Of a DNA stretch of 64,000 bases, positions 18,356-25,978 are shown in pieces. The position numbers and the translations under genes are program-made. The DNA is from Chitinophaga sp. Ak27 (GTDB taxonomy: Bacteria > Bacteroidota > Bacteroidia > Chitinophagales > Chitinophagaceae). The stretch spans positions 434,001-498,000 of the forward strand of contig NZ_JABAOB010000006.1 in NCBI RefSeq assembly GCF_012726295.1. Reading direction: 5' to 3'. Under the pieces are notes generated by a model. The model did not search any database and was not told where the DNA came from. It saw only the letters and a program-made list of their open reading frames with translations. Position 1 is the stretch's first letter. Each line of letters opens with the position of its first letter.

Positions 18356-19006
18356 ATGAAACGTCTCTTTTTAGCATTTTTATTTACTGGTAGCATGGCT
18401 ACCGCTGCCATGGCCCAAAGTGCGCAATACATGGATGCGATGACAAAACAAACTGCTGACCTGGATAGCAGCAGCACTTTTACCCCTGATCATCTGCTGG
18501 AAAAAGGCAACACCTTTGAGCGTATTGCCAATGCAGAGCAAAGCCAATGGCTGCCCTATTATTATGCTGCCTATATGCAGGTAATGCAGGGATTTATGCT
18601 GAAGGATAAAAGTCAGCTGGATCCACTGATCGATAGAGCAGAGGTGAATCTTGACAAGGCGGAGTCGTTGAGCCCAAAGAACTCTGAAATTGCCTGTATC
18701 CGTTCCCTGGTGGCTACTGCAAGATTAACGGTAGATCCTATGACCCGTGGTCAGATGTATGGCGCAGAAGCGGCCAAGCAATTGCAACAAGCGAAGGAGT
18801 ACAACCCGGAAAACCCGCGTATTTACATGCTGCAGGGACAATCATTATTGTTCACACCGGAACAATGGGGTGGCAGTAAGTCGGGTGCAAAGACAGCCCT
18901 GGAACTGGCGTTGACAAAGTTTGCGGCCTTTAAGCCAGAAAGCAATATTGCGCCACATTGGGGCGAACCATATACTCGCACGCTGTTGACTAAAGCCAGC
19001 AATTAA
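18356..19006 (+). CDS. Exported TPR-like protein of unknown function
   Basis: 216 residues from the ATG at 18356, which opens a signal peptide cleaved after MAQ. An upstream extension overlapping the receptor gene is out of character and rejected. The mature part is helical with TPR-like spacing (DKAESLSPKNSEIACIRSL, LQQAKEYNPENPRIYMLQG). It lies 10 bp after the receptor gene, so they are very likely co-transcribed, and it probably works in the periplasm with it. The family occurs widely next to such receptors in Bacteroidota, but its function is not established to my knowledge. Confidence 0.8.
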   Translation: MKRLFLAFLFTGSMATAAMAQSAQYMDAMTKQTADLDSSSTFTPDHLLEKGNTFERIANAEQSQWLPYYYAAYMQVMQGFMLKDKSQLDPLIDRAEVNLDKAESLSPKNSEIACIRSLVATARLTVDPMTRGQMYGAEAAKQLQQAKEYNPENPRIYMLQGQSLLFTPEQWGGSKSGAKTALELALTKFAAFKPESNIAPHWGEPYTRTLLTKASN

Positions 19007-19084
19007 TCTAAGGTTTTAATTCTTTGGATATTTAGTTATTTTGTTCCCGTTGCAGGTATATCTAAGTAGCTATATAAGAAAATT

Positions 19085-19393
19085 ATGCACATGGACTTCA
19101 AAGATCTGGACCCGGTACTACATTCACAATTGCGGCTAGCTATTATGTCGATATTGGTCAGTGAGGAAGAAGCAGAATTTATGCTGTTGAAAGAGAAGAC
19201 GAATGCTACGGCAGGTAACCTGAGCGTACAGATTAATAAATTACGTGATGCAGCTTATATTACTGTGCTAAAGCAGTTTAAAGAGAATTATCCGCAAACG
19301 ATCTGTAAGATTACCGCTACGGGGAAAAAGGCCTTTAGTGACTATGTTGCCTCTATACAGTCTTACCTGAACGCAGGAAAGCGGAAATCATAA
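19085..19393 (+). CDS. Small winged-helix transcriptional regulator
   Basis: 102 residues, a single winged-helix domain of the MarR-like type with family hallmarks LHSQLRLAIMSILV, NATAGNLSVQINKLRDAAYI (recognition helix) and CKITATGKKAFSDYV (wing). A second ATG two codons later (MDFKDLDP) is equally possible. It is third in line after the receptor and TPR-like genes, 78 bp downstream. The last 13 bases of the gene form the first unit of palindromic repeat B, so the repeat encodes the final Arg-Lys-Ser-stop. Confidence 0.85.
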   Translation: MHMDFKDLDPVLHSQLRLAIMSILVSEEEAEFMLLKEKTNATAGNLSVQINKLRDAAYITVLKQFKENYPQTICKITATGKKAFSDYVASIQSYLNAGKRKS

Positions 19394-19490
19394 GGCATAA
19401 AGCATAAAGCAAAAAGCTATTATAGCGAATGACCAATGCAATTTTAATATTCGCGACGTTAATCCGCTATAATAGCTTTTTGCTTTCCGC
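19381..19490. repeat. Palindromic repeat copy B
   Basis: Inner arms 19406-19427 and 19465-19486 are perfect over 22 bp (AAAGCAAAAAGCTATTATAG plus CG). The left arm reads GCGGAAA, TCATAAG, GCATAAA, GCATAAA, GCAAAAA; the right arm, in reverse, keeps only GCGGAAA and GCAAAAA, so it lacks exactly three 7-nt units. The element overlaps the last codons of the winged-helix gene and touches the stop codon of convergent pdxA, filling the whole intergenic space. Confidence 0.9.
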
Positions 19491-20551
19491 TATTCAGATG
19501 CCAGTTCTGTTTTCTTCAGTGGGTTACGGGTATTTTCCGCATAAGTTTCGCGTTGCTCCAGGATGTCGAGGCAGGTAAAGATAGCTTGTCTGAAAGACTC
19601 AGGATCTGCAACATTTTTACCGGCTATATCGAAGGCGGTGCCATGATCGGGAGAGGTGCGTACAATGCCTAATCCGGCAGTATAGTTGATACCGTTGCCG
19701 CTGGCCAGCGATTTGAAGGGAATTAAACCCTGATCGTGGTACATAGCCAGCACGCCATCAAATTGTTTAAACATTTCGCGAGCAAAGAAGGCATCGGCGC
19801 TATAAGGCCCGAAGCACAGGATGCCATTACCTTTTGCATGCTTAATAGCTGGGGTGATTTGTTCTATTTCTTCCCGGCCTATCAAACCTTCATCACCGGC
19901 ATGCGGATTGAGGCCCAGCACGGCGATACGAGGTTTGTCTATACCGAAATCCTTTACCAGGCTATCTCTCATCAGCGCTAATTTGCCGAGAATATTTTCT
20001 TTGGTAACATATTTACTTACATCCGCCAGGGGCACATGTTCTGTGAGGAGTCCCACGCGCATGTTGTCGGCGGTCATAAACATTAAAACGTCTTTGGCGT
20101 TGAAGGCATCGCGCAGGTAGGGGGTATGGCCGGTATAGTTGAAGTTGGCGCTCTGGATATTGTTTTTGTGGATAGGCGCAGTAACCAACCCACTGATGAA
20201 GCCATCCTTCATAGCTTTAATAGCCACTTCCAGTGCCCGGGCGGCATATTTTCCACCGGTTTCGTTCAACACTCCGGGGGTAATCTGCACTTCTTCCTCC
20301 CAGCAGTTGTATACATTCACCTGCTTGTGGTTCAGGCGGGTGAAGTCTTTGATGCTCTGGTAGTTGAAATTATTTTCATTCATCAGCTTCCGGTAGAAGT
20401 TGATGGTTTTGTTAGATGCAAAAATTACCGGCGTGCAAAATTCCATCATACGCGTGTCCATAAACGTTTTGATGATAATTTCTGCGCCAATGCTGTTGAT
20501 ATCACCAATGGTGATGCCTATTACCGGTTTGTTGTGCTGGGTGGTACTCAT
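19490..20551 (-). CDS. pdxA: 4-hydroxythreonine-4-phosphate dehydrogenase
   Basis: 353 residues from the ATG at 20551 (MSTTQHNKPVIGITIGD); a TTG five codons earlier is excluded because the mRNA probably begins at about 20569. PdxA oxidises 4-phosphohydroxythreonine in pyridoxal-phosphate synthesis. Family motifs are clear: VIGITIGDINSIGAEI at the start, the substrate-site NYTGHTPYLRD, metal-binding His residues in LGLNPHAGDEG and MYHDQG, and TSPDHGTAFDIAGK near the end. It is transcribed alone, convergent with the winged-helix gene and divergent from rsmA. Confidence 0.95.
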   Translation of the reverse strand: MSTTQHNKPVIGITIGDINSIGAEIIIKTFMDTRMMEFCTPVIFASNKTINFYRKLMNENNFNYQSIKDFTRLNHKQVNVYNCWEEEVQITPGVLNETGGKYAARALEVAIKAMKDGFISGLVTAPIHKNNIQSANFNYTGHTPYLRDAFNAKDVLMFMTADNMRVGLLTEHVPLADVSKYVTKENILGKLALMRDSLVKDFGIDKPRIAVLGLNPHAGDEGLIGREEIEQITPAIKHAKGNGILCFGPYSADAFFAREMFKQFDGVLAMYHDQGLIPFKSLASGNGINYTAGLGIVRTSPDHGTAFDIAGKNVADPESFRQAIFTCLDILEQRETYAENTRNPLKKTELASE

Positions 20552-20573
20552 GCTGTATTGCCTCAATGAATGG

Positions 20574-20581
20574 CAAATATA
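20574..20581 (-). promoter_or_regulatory. -7 promoter element of pdxA
   Basis: Minus strand TATATTTG, an exact match, 22 bp before the ATG at 20551. Confidence 0.6.
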
Positions 20582-20663
20582 CGCTTTTAGGCTATAGCTT
20601 TCCCCCTTTTAGTTGGCAGGAGGACCTGTTAAAAGCAGGGAAAATAAAAGCTAATAAATGCTT

Positions 20664-20671
20664 TATCTTTG
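20664..20671 (+). promoter_or_regulatory. -7 promoter element of rsmA, very close to the start codon
   Basis: TATCTTTG, exact match, with only 9 bp between it and the ATG at 20681. If used, the transcript would have a leader of just a few bases. It also rules out the TTG at 20669 as a start. Confidence 0.6.
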
Positions 20672-20680
20672 CGCTGCACA

Positions 20681-21436
20681 ATGTATACACTAAAAAAATC
20701 ACTCGGCCAGCATTTCCTTAAGGATGAAAACATCTCCCGGCAAATAGTGGCGTCGTTACCTGTAACAGAAGGCCAGCAAGTGCTGGAAGTGGGCCCCGGA
20801 GGGGGAGCCATTACGAAGTACCTGTTGCAACTGCCAGGTATTCACTTTAAAGCGATAGAGCTGGATACCGAAAAGGTACAATACCTCGAAAAAACCTACC
20901 CCGATATCCGGGGGAAGTTGATCAACGTAAGCATACTGGATGCTGAACTGCCTTTTGAAGGGCCGTTCCGGATGATCGGCAATTTTCCTTACAATATTTC
21001 CACCCAGATTATGTTTAAGGTGCTGGATTGGCGCCAGCAGGTAGATGTAGTGGTGGGTATGTTCCAGAAGGAAGTAGCCCAGCGTATTGCCGCTCCGCAT
21101 GGCAACAAGGAGTATGGTATCCTGAGTGTGTTGTTACAGGCCTTTTATAAGATAGAATATTTGTTTGAAGTACATGAAAACTGCTTCAATCCGCCGCCTA
21201 AAGTAAAATCTGCCGTTATTCGCCTTACCCGGCTGGAGCAGCCGGCAGATATTGCCTCTGAACGTAAATTTTTTGTGCTGGTAAAAACAGCCTTTGGCCA
21301 GCGCCGTAAGCAGCTGCGCAATCCGCTGAAAACCATGTTCAATAAGGAACTGTTAGCACAGGATCCTATTTTTTCAAAAAGAGCAGAAGAACTGAGTGTG
21401 GCTGATTTTGCAGCATTATCCCATAAGATGATATGA
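20681..21436 (+). CDS. rsmA: 16S rRNA (adenine1518-N6/adenine1519-N6)-dimethyltransferase
   Basis: 251 residues starting MYTLKKSLGQHFLKDE, the standard RsmA/KsgA opening. SAM-binding motif I is VLEVGPGGGAITKYL and the catalytic motif IV is NFPYNIS. It dimethylates two adjacent adenines near the 3' end of 16S rRNA during small-subunit assembly. The stop overlaps the start of the next gene by 4 bp (ATGA), so the 2-hydroxyacid dehydrogenase is coupled to it. The short spacing to the -7 element suggests a nearly leaderless mRNA. Confidence 0.97.
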   Translation: MYTLKKSLGQHFLKDENISRQIVASLPVTEGQQVLEVGPGGGAITKYLLQLPGIHFKAIELDTEKVQYLEKTYPDIRGKLINVSILDAELPFEGPFRMIGNFPYNISTQIMFKVLDWRQQVDVVVGMFQKEVAQRIAAPHGNKEYGILSVLLQAFYKIEYLFEVHENCFNPPPKVKSAVIRLTRLEQPADIASERKFFVLVKTAFGQRRKQLRNPLKTMFNKELLAQDPIFSKRAEELSVADFAALSHKMI

Positions 21437-22362
21437 GCAGGAAAGTATTAATTACCGCGAAAACGCATCCGTATTTGGTTGAACAGCTGGAAGAAAAAGG
21501 CTTTGAAGTCATTTATCAACCGGCTATTTCCTATGATGAGGTATATAGCGCCATTGGCGATTGTGTAGGACTGATTGTAACTACCCGTATCCGGGTAGAT
21601 AAGTATATTATTGACCATGCCCGGGAATTACAGTGGATAGGCCGTCTGGGATCCGGCATGGAACTGATCGACGTTCCATACGCAGAAAGCAAGGGAATTC
21701 ACTGCGTGAGCAGCCCGGAGGGCAATCGTGATGCGGTAGGAGAGCAGGCAGTAGGTATGTTGCTCTGCCTGTTGAATAATGTACTGAAAAGCAACTTGGA
21801 ATTGAGAGAAGGGATTTGGGAACGCGATGGTAACCGGGGATACGAGCTGAATGGAAAAACCGTTGGCATCATAGGCTATGGTAATACCGGGAGCACGTTT
21901 GCACATAAGCTACAGGGTTTTGATGTAAATATCCTGGCGTATGATAAGTATAAGAAAGGATTTGGTACCAATGAAGTGAAAGAAGCTACGCTGGAGCAAA
22001 TTTTCCAGGAAGCGGAGGTAGTAAGCCTGCATCTCCCGCTGACGGCGGAAACGAAACATATTGGTAATACTGCTTTTTTTGAATCTTTTGCCCGGCCGGT
22101 GTGGTTCATGAATACGGCCAGGGGAAAGCTGGTAAATATCCCGGACCTGATCGGGGCTTTAGAAGGAGGCGTTATTGCCGGTGCCTGCCTGGATGTATTG
22201 GAGAATGAAAAATTAAATACTTATAGTGAAGACGAGAAGGCCCAGTTAGCCTGGCTGCTGAAAGCACCTAATGTAGTGATAACACCGCATATAGCTGGCT
22301 ATTCACACCAGGCGAGCATTAAAATGGCCCGCATTGTATTAGAAAAATTAAACATTTTATAA
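21433..22362 (+). CDS. D-isomer-specific 2-hydroxyacid dehydrogenase (phosphoglycerate dehydrogenase-like)
   Basis: 309 residues, lacking the C-terminal ACT region of full SerA. The NAD-binding motif is VGIIGYGNTGSTFAHKL; the conserved substrate Arg lies in MNTARGKLVNI, the Glu in CLDVLENE and the catalytic His in ITPHIAGYS. These enzymes reduce or oxidise small 2-hydroxyacids, and this length fits 3-phosphoglycerate, glyoxylate or hydroxypyruvate reductases. It overlaps rsmA by 4 bp, a coupling without an obvious metabolic link. The exact substrate is not decided by the sequence. Confidence 0.88.
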   Translation: MSRKVLITAKTHPYLVEQLEEKGFEVIYQPAISYDEVYSAIGDCVGLIVTTRIRVDKYIIDHARELQWIGRLGSGMELIDVPYAESKGIHCVSSPEGNRDAVGEQAVGMLLCLLNNVLKSNLELREGIWERDGNRGYELNGKTVGIIGYGNTGSTFAHKLQGFDVNILAYDKYKKGFGTNEVKEATLEQIFQEAEVVSLHLPLTAETKHIGNTAFFESFARPVWFMNTARGKLVNIPDLIGALEGGVIAGACLDVLENEKLNTYSEDEKAQLAWLLKAPNVVITPHIAGYSHQASIKMARIVLEKLNIL

Positions 22363-22384
22363 GCCTGTCAAACAGGTGGTGATT

Positions 22385-22437
22385 CCGGAATAAATGATTG
22401 ATTTTCAATTTATTTAATTCCGGGAGAAGGGGTTTTT
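22385..22437 (+). terminator. Probable terminator after the dehydrogenase gene
   Basis: CCGGAAT and ATTCCGG (22385-22391, 22417-22423) enclose an inner ATTGA/TCAAT hairpin, and a run of six T follows about 10 bases later. The gap before the T run makes this weaker than the others. Confidence 0.5.
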
Positions 22438-22455
22438 TCTTTATAATAAATTCAT

Positions 22456-22463
22456 TATATTTG
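22456..22463 (+). promoter_or_regulatory. -7 promoter element of greA
   Basis: TATATTTG, exact match, 81 bp before the greA ATG; the long leader contains a terminator-like hairpin. Confidence 0.6.
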
Positions 22464-22480
22464 CGATAACACCAGTAAAC

Positions 22481-22517
22481 AACGCTTCTGTGAAAATGGA
22501 GGCGTTGATTTTTTTTT
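22481..22517 (+). terminator. Terminator-like hairpin in the greA leader
   Basis: AACGCTTCT (22481-22489) pairs with GGAGGCGTT (22498-22506) through nine pairs including G-U, with an 8-nt loop, followed by a run of nine T starting three bases later. It lies between the promoter and the ATG at 22545, so most transcripts could stop here and produce a leader RNA of about 50 nt. Confidence 0.7.
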
Positions 22518-22544
22518 CTTATAACCAAAAAAACACAGCAGGTT

Positions 22545-23018
22545 ATGTCTGGCATAAATTACGTTACGAAAGAAACCCTGGACCAAATGATGAGTGAGCT
22601 TTCCATACTTAAAACCAAGGGGAGAGCGGAAATTGCGCGTGCAATTGCAGAAGCGAGAGAAAAGGGTGACTTGAAGGAAAATGCCGAATATGATGCCGCC
22701 AAAGAAGCGCAGGGCATACATGAAGCTAAAATTGCCACGCTGGAGAACGCTATTGCCACATCCCGTATAGTAAGTGCAGCTGCCATTGATACTTCCAAGG
22801 TATCTATCCTTTGTAAAGTCACCATTACTAATATGGCTAATAAGAAAACCGTTACCTACCAGCTGGTTTCGGAAACCGAAGCCGATCTGAAAGCGGGTAA
22901 GATATCCATTACTTCTCCTATTGGCAAGGGCTTATTGGGCAAGCATGTAGGTGAAATAGCGGAGGTACAGGCTCCTAACGGACAGATTAAATTTAAGATT
23001 GACAGTATTACTGCATAA
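22545..23018 (+). CDS. greA: Transcription elongation factor GreA
   Basis: 157 residues, the standard length. The N-terminal coiled coil carries the tip acids (GDLKENAEYDAAKEAQG) that reach the RNA polymerase active site and trigger cleavage of backtracked RNA. The C-terminal FKBP-like domain has SPIGKGLLGKHVGEIAEVQ. It has its own promoter and a terminator-like hairpin in its leader, and a clear terminator after it, so it is a single-gene unit that may control its own expression. Confidence 0.97.
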   Translation: MSGINYVTKETLDQMMSELSILKTKGRAEIARAIAEAREKGDLKENAEYDAAKEAQGIHEAKIATLENAIATSRIVSAAAIDTSKVSILCKVTITNMANKKTVTYQLVSETEADLKAGKISITSPIGKGLLGKHVGEIAEVQAPNGQIKFKIDSITA

Positions 23019-23049
23019 GCGCTACTGATACTTTTTCATGATATTTGCA

Positions 23050-23077
23050 GGGTTGCATTCATTTGCAGCCCTTTTTT
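23050..23077 (+). terminator. Intrinsic terminator of greA
   Basis: GGGTTGCA/TGCAGCCC (one G-U pair), 6-nt loop, then TTTTTT. Confidence 0.85.
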
Positions 23078-23105
23078 ATTTTTACCTTGGATTAAGCTAT
23101 CTACT

Positions 23106-23495
23106 ATGACCATCTTCACAAAAATCATTAATGGGGAGATCCCCAGCTATAAAATAGCGGAGAATGAACACTTCTATGCTTTCCTGGATATTTTTCCATT
23201 GGTAAAGGGGCATACACTGGTTATCTGCAAAACGGAAACAGATAAGTTTTTTGACGTATCAGATGAGTTGTTGAAAGAGTGGCTGTTATTTTCCAAGCCT
23301 ATTGCGAAGGCTATTGAACGGGTAGTGCCTTGTAATCGTATAGGCGTTAGTGTAGTTGGCTTGGAGGTCCCGCATGCGCACATGCACCTGATTCCAATTA
23401 ACTCGGCCGATGATATGAATTTTTCCCGTAGTAAGCTAAAGCTGTCAGTAGAGGAATTTAAGGAGATACAGGCGCAGATTGTTGCCGCCTTATAA
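23106..23495 (+). CDS. HIT family nucleotide hydrolase or transferase
   Basis: 129 residues, the usual size of a Hint-type HIT protein. The N-terminal TIFTKIINGEIPSYKI and the HIT triad HAHMHLIP near the C-terminus, with the middle His as nucleophile, define the family. These proteins hydrolyse nucleoside phosphoramidates or similar adenylylated compounds in the cytoplasm. It sits directly after greA, an order common in Bacteroidota, and its stop is 6 bp from the convergent response regulator. Confidence 0.93.
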   Translation: MTIFTKIINGEIPSYKIAENEHFYAFLDIFPLVKGHTLVICKTETDKFFDVSDELLKEWLLFSKPIAKAIERVVPCNRIGVSVVGLEVPHAHMHLIPINSADDMNFSRSKLKLSVEEFKEIQAQIVAAL

Positions 23496-23501
23496 ATGAG
23501 C

Positions 23502-24197
23502 TTACCTGGGGGGAATATTGAACCGGAATCCCACTCCATGCACAGTTTCCAGCTTTATTTGCGGATCCGATTTGAAATGTTTTCGAAGCTTGGTAATAAA
23601 AACATCCATGCTACGGCCCAGGAAGTAGTCATCTTTTCCCCACACATTAGAAAGGATATCTTCTCTTTTGAGTGTTTTATTGGGATTATTACAGAAGTAT
23701 TTGAGCAGGTCGGCTTCCTTTTGTGTGACAGAAATAGACACTTCCCCATCGGCGGTATAGAGGCGAAGGTCGTCGTAATCAAAGGTAAGCTGACCAATCG
23801 TAAACAGGTTTGATTTGTCTTTCCCCCTGCTCATGGTCCGTTTCAGGAACACTTCTATACGCAGGATAAGTTCCTGCATATTGAATGGTTTACTGATATA
23901 GTCGTCAGCACCGGTTTGGAGACCGGCTATCCGATCTTCTTTTTCATTTTTAGAAGTGAGGAATAATATGGGGACATGGTCATTCAGCTCGCGGATTTGC
24001 TGTGCCAGCTGCAGGCCGTCTTTTTTAGGCATCATCACGTCCAGTAGGCAAATGTCGAATGAGCGTAACTGGAACTGTTCCCATGCGGCCTGGCCATCTA
24101 TACTATGCACTACATCATAGCCCGCTTCTTCCAGTCGTTTCTTTGTAGCCGCACCAACATTTTGATCATCTTCCACCAATAGGATTCTTGCTTTCAT
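23502..24197 (-). CDS. Orphan OmpR-family response regulator (RprY-like)
   Basis: 231 residues: receiver domain with VEDDQ, phosphoacceptor Asp53 (CLLDVMMPKKDG), Thr in FLTSKN and Lys in ISKPF, then a winged-helix DNA-binding domain with VTQKEADLLKYFCNNPN and GRSMDVFITKLRKHF. No histidine kinase is adjacent. It is a clear paralogue of the regulator at 26868-27578, sharing GADDYISKPF and GRSMDV. Both resemble Bacteroides RprY. The 190-bp region upstream, shared with the end of ruvC, shows no clear -7 element. Confidence 0.9.
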   Translation of the reverse strand: MKARILLVEDDQNVGAATKKRLEEAGYDVVHSIDGQAAWEQFQLRSFDICLLDVMMPKKDGLQLAQQIRELNDHVPILFLTSKNEKEDRIAGLQTGADDYISKPFNMQELILRIEVFLKRTMSRGKDKSNLFTIGQLTFDYDDLRLYTADGEVSISVTQKEADLLKYFCNNPNKTLKREDILSNVWGKDDYFLGRSMDVFITKLRKHFKSDPQIKLETVHGVGFRFNIPPR

Positions 24198-24387
24198 ATC
24201 TGCCTGATGCTGATTAATATAAAAAAGCTGTTATAAAACTTGTGTATAGCAATTGATGGTCACTTTTCATAGTCAAGCTGTTAAAAACGGTATATGGCCG
24301 TGTAGCAGTTGTAATTGGGTTCATGAATTTTAACCAAAGTGACTACAATTTACGGATTTATTGAATAACCTTCTCTCCCGATGTTTT

Positions 24388-24948
24388 TTATCTGACAATC
24401 CTCTCGGGATGCTGTTGCAGGAACTTTTCCCAGCCTTTGGAGCTGGTAATACCAGCTAAGGGGTTACTTTCCTGGTAAAAATGACAAACCGCTACTGCCA
24501 GGGCATCCGTAGCATCGAGGTAATCAGGGCGCTCCGGTATATTGAGTGTGCGTTGCAACATTTGCCAGACTTGCTCTTTGTCTGCATTACCATTGCCTGT
24601 AACAGATTGCTTTACTTTTTTGGGGGAGTACTCCGTGACAGACAAGCCTTCCTGGATAGCCGCTGCGATGGCTACTCCCTGGGCTCGTCCCAGCTTCAGC
24701 ATACTTTGTACGTTCTTACCATAAAACGGGGCTTCAATAGCAAAACTGGTGGGTTTATGTTCCCGGATCAGGCTTTGTACCCGGCAGTGAATCTGTTGCA
24801 GCCGCTCGTAATGATCTTTGAATTTGGACAGTTTAAGCACATCCATCCCGAGCAGACTGGCTTTTTTTCCTTCAATACGTATAAGCCCATAGCCCATTAC
24901 GAGGGTACCGGGGTCAATGCCGAGAATTATTTTTGACTTGTTTGCCAA
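24388..24948 (-). CDS. ruvC: Crossover junction endodeoxyribonuclease RuvC
   Basis: 186 residues. The RNase H-like fold with acidic active site is visible: ILGIDPGTLVMGYG (first Asp), FAIEAPFYGKNVQS (Glu) and YLDATDALAVAVCH (two Asp). It cuts Holliday junctions together with RuvAB. The only plausible start is the TTG at 24948; the next Met is 18 codons in and would remove the first catalytic Asp. Its promoter overlaps that of the divergent flippase-like gene. RuvB is encoded 3 kb away on the same strand, not in an operon with it. Confidence 0.95.
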   Translation of the reverse strand: MANKSKIILGIDPGTLVMGYGLIRIEGKKASLLGMDVLKLSKFKDHYERLQQIHCRVQSLIREHKPTSFAIEAPFYGKNVQSMLKLGRAQGVAIAAAIQEGLSVTEYSPKKVKQSVTGNGNADKEQVWQMLQRTLNIPERPDYLDATDALAVAVCHFYQESNPLAGITSSKGWEKFLQQHPERIVR

Positions 24949-24964
24949 CCACAGTTTATTTTTG
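24932..24964 (+). promoter_or_regulatory. -33/-7 promoter of the flippase-like gene
   Basis: TTTG at 24932-24935 and TATTTTTG at 24957-24964 with a 21-bp spacer. The -33 part lies inside the first codons of ruvC, so the two genes have interlocked promoters. Confidence 0.5.
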
Positions 24965-25969
24965 CCAAAATTTGACTATCTGAACAAAAGTACCAAAATA
25001 ATTCTCAATTACTTATTAGGGGCAGGGCTTTTTACGTGGCTGGCATACTCTATTTACTCGCAAATCATCCATCGCGATAATTTACAGTTGTCTGTTAAAC
25101 ACATGTGGGAATCCTTACAGGAAAGAGGTTGGGTAGGTATTTTCCTGGTACTGGTATTAATGTTATTCAACTGGGGACTGGAAGCCCGTAAGTGGCAGAA
25201 ACTGGTAGCCCCGCTGGAAGAAGTCTCTTTTCTCAGGGCTTTTAGCGCCATTATGTCCGGCGTTTCCCTTTCCATCAATACCCCAAATCGTGTAGGCGAA
25301 TACGGTGGGCGCATCCTTTATCTCAAAAATCATAATAAACTAAAAGCAATAGCAGCAACGATCGTGGGTAGTTTCAGCCAGCTGATCGTCACTATTATCT
25401 TTGGGTTAATTGGTTTACTATATTATATCAACAACTATGCGCTGGCAGCGCAAAGCGCATTCCTCAGTGCCGGTATGTGGCAAAAATTAGTGCTGGCAGC
25501 CGGTATACTTATTTGCGGCCTGACGATATTGTTATATTTTCGGTTACAAATCATTCTGGCTGTATTTGAAAAGGTGCCTTTTCTTCGTAAAGTGAAGGTT
25601 TTCGTGCAGATAATTGTGAAATACTCATCGGGCGATTTACGTTACCTGTTGCTGCTTTCAGCCTTCCGGTACATAGTCTTCTCGGCACAGTATTTGATTT
25701 TGTTGGACGCGCTGGGCATGGAGTTTTTGTGGTGGCAGGCTTTCCTCCTTAATAGCGTAATCTACCTCGTTATGGCAGGAGTTCCGACCATTGCTATCGC
25801 AGAACTTGGAGTACGCGGAAAAGTAAGTATCTTTTTTCTGGGTTTGCTAAGCTCCAATACCATGGCTATCATTGCCGCCACGGTAGGCATCTGGCTGATC
25901 AACCTGGTACTACCAGCCGTTTTGGGAAGTGTGTTATTGTTAGGGGTAAAAATTTTTAAGGAAAAATAG
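24962..25969 (+). CDS. Lysylphosphatidylglycerol synthase TM-region / flippase-like membrane protein (start uncertain)
   Basis: About 335 residues with seven to eight hydrophobic segments, the UPF0104/AglD-like membrane domain without a soluble aminoacyl domain. Motifs include SINTPNRVGEYGGRILYLK and VPTIAIAELGVRGKVS, typical of this family, which is proposed to flip lipids or export isoprenoid-linked compounds. The start is unclear: TTG at 24962 overlaps the -7 element, ATG at 24917 lies inside ruvC, and CTG at 24980 is the first weak codon after the promoter. The DUF3108 gene follows after 9 bp. Confidence 0.82.
   Translation: MPKFDYLNKSTKIILNYLLGAGLFTWLAYSIYSQIIHRDNLQLSVKHMWESLQERGWVGIFLVLVLMLFNWGLEARKWQKLVAPLEEVSFLRAFSAIMSGVSLSINTPNRVGEYGGRILYLKNHNKLKAIAATIVGSFSQLIVTIIFGLIGLLYYINNYALAAQSAFLSAGMWQKLVLAAGILICGLTILLYFRLQIILAVFEKVPFLRKVKVFVQIIVKYSSGDLRYLLLLSAFRYIVFSAQYLILLDALGMEFLWWQAFLLNSVIYLVMAGVPTIAIAELGVRGKVSIFFLGLLSSNTMAIIAATVGIWLINLVLPAVLGSVLLLGVKIFKEK
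24985..24992 (-). promoter_or_regulatory. -7 promoter element of ruvC
   Basis: Minus strand TACTTTTG, exact match, 36 bp before the TTG at 24948. Confidence 0.55.
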
Positions 25970-25978
25970 CTTCCATCA

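Noticed and set aside
24198..24387. Possible tRNA or small RNA in the gap between the regulator and ruvC
   Set aside because: No acceptor stem, anticodon arm or terminator-like hairpin is visible.
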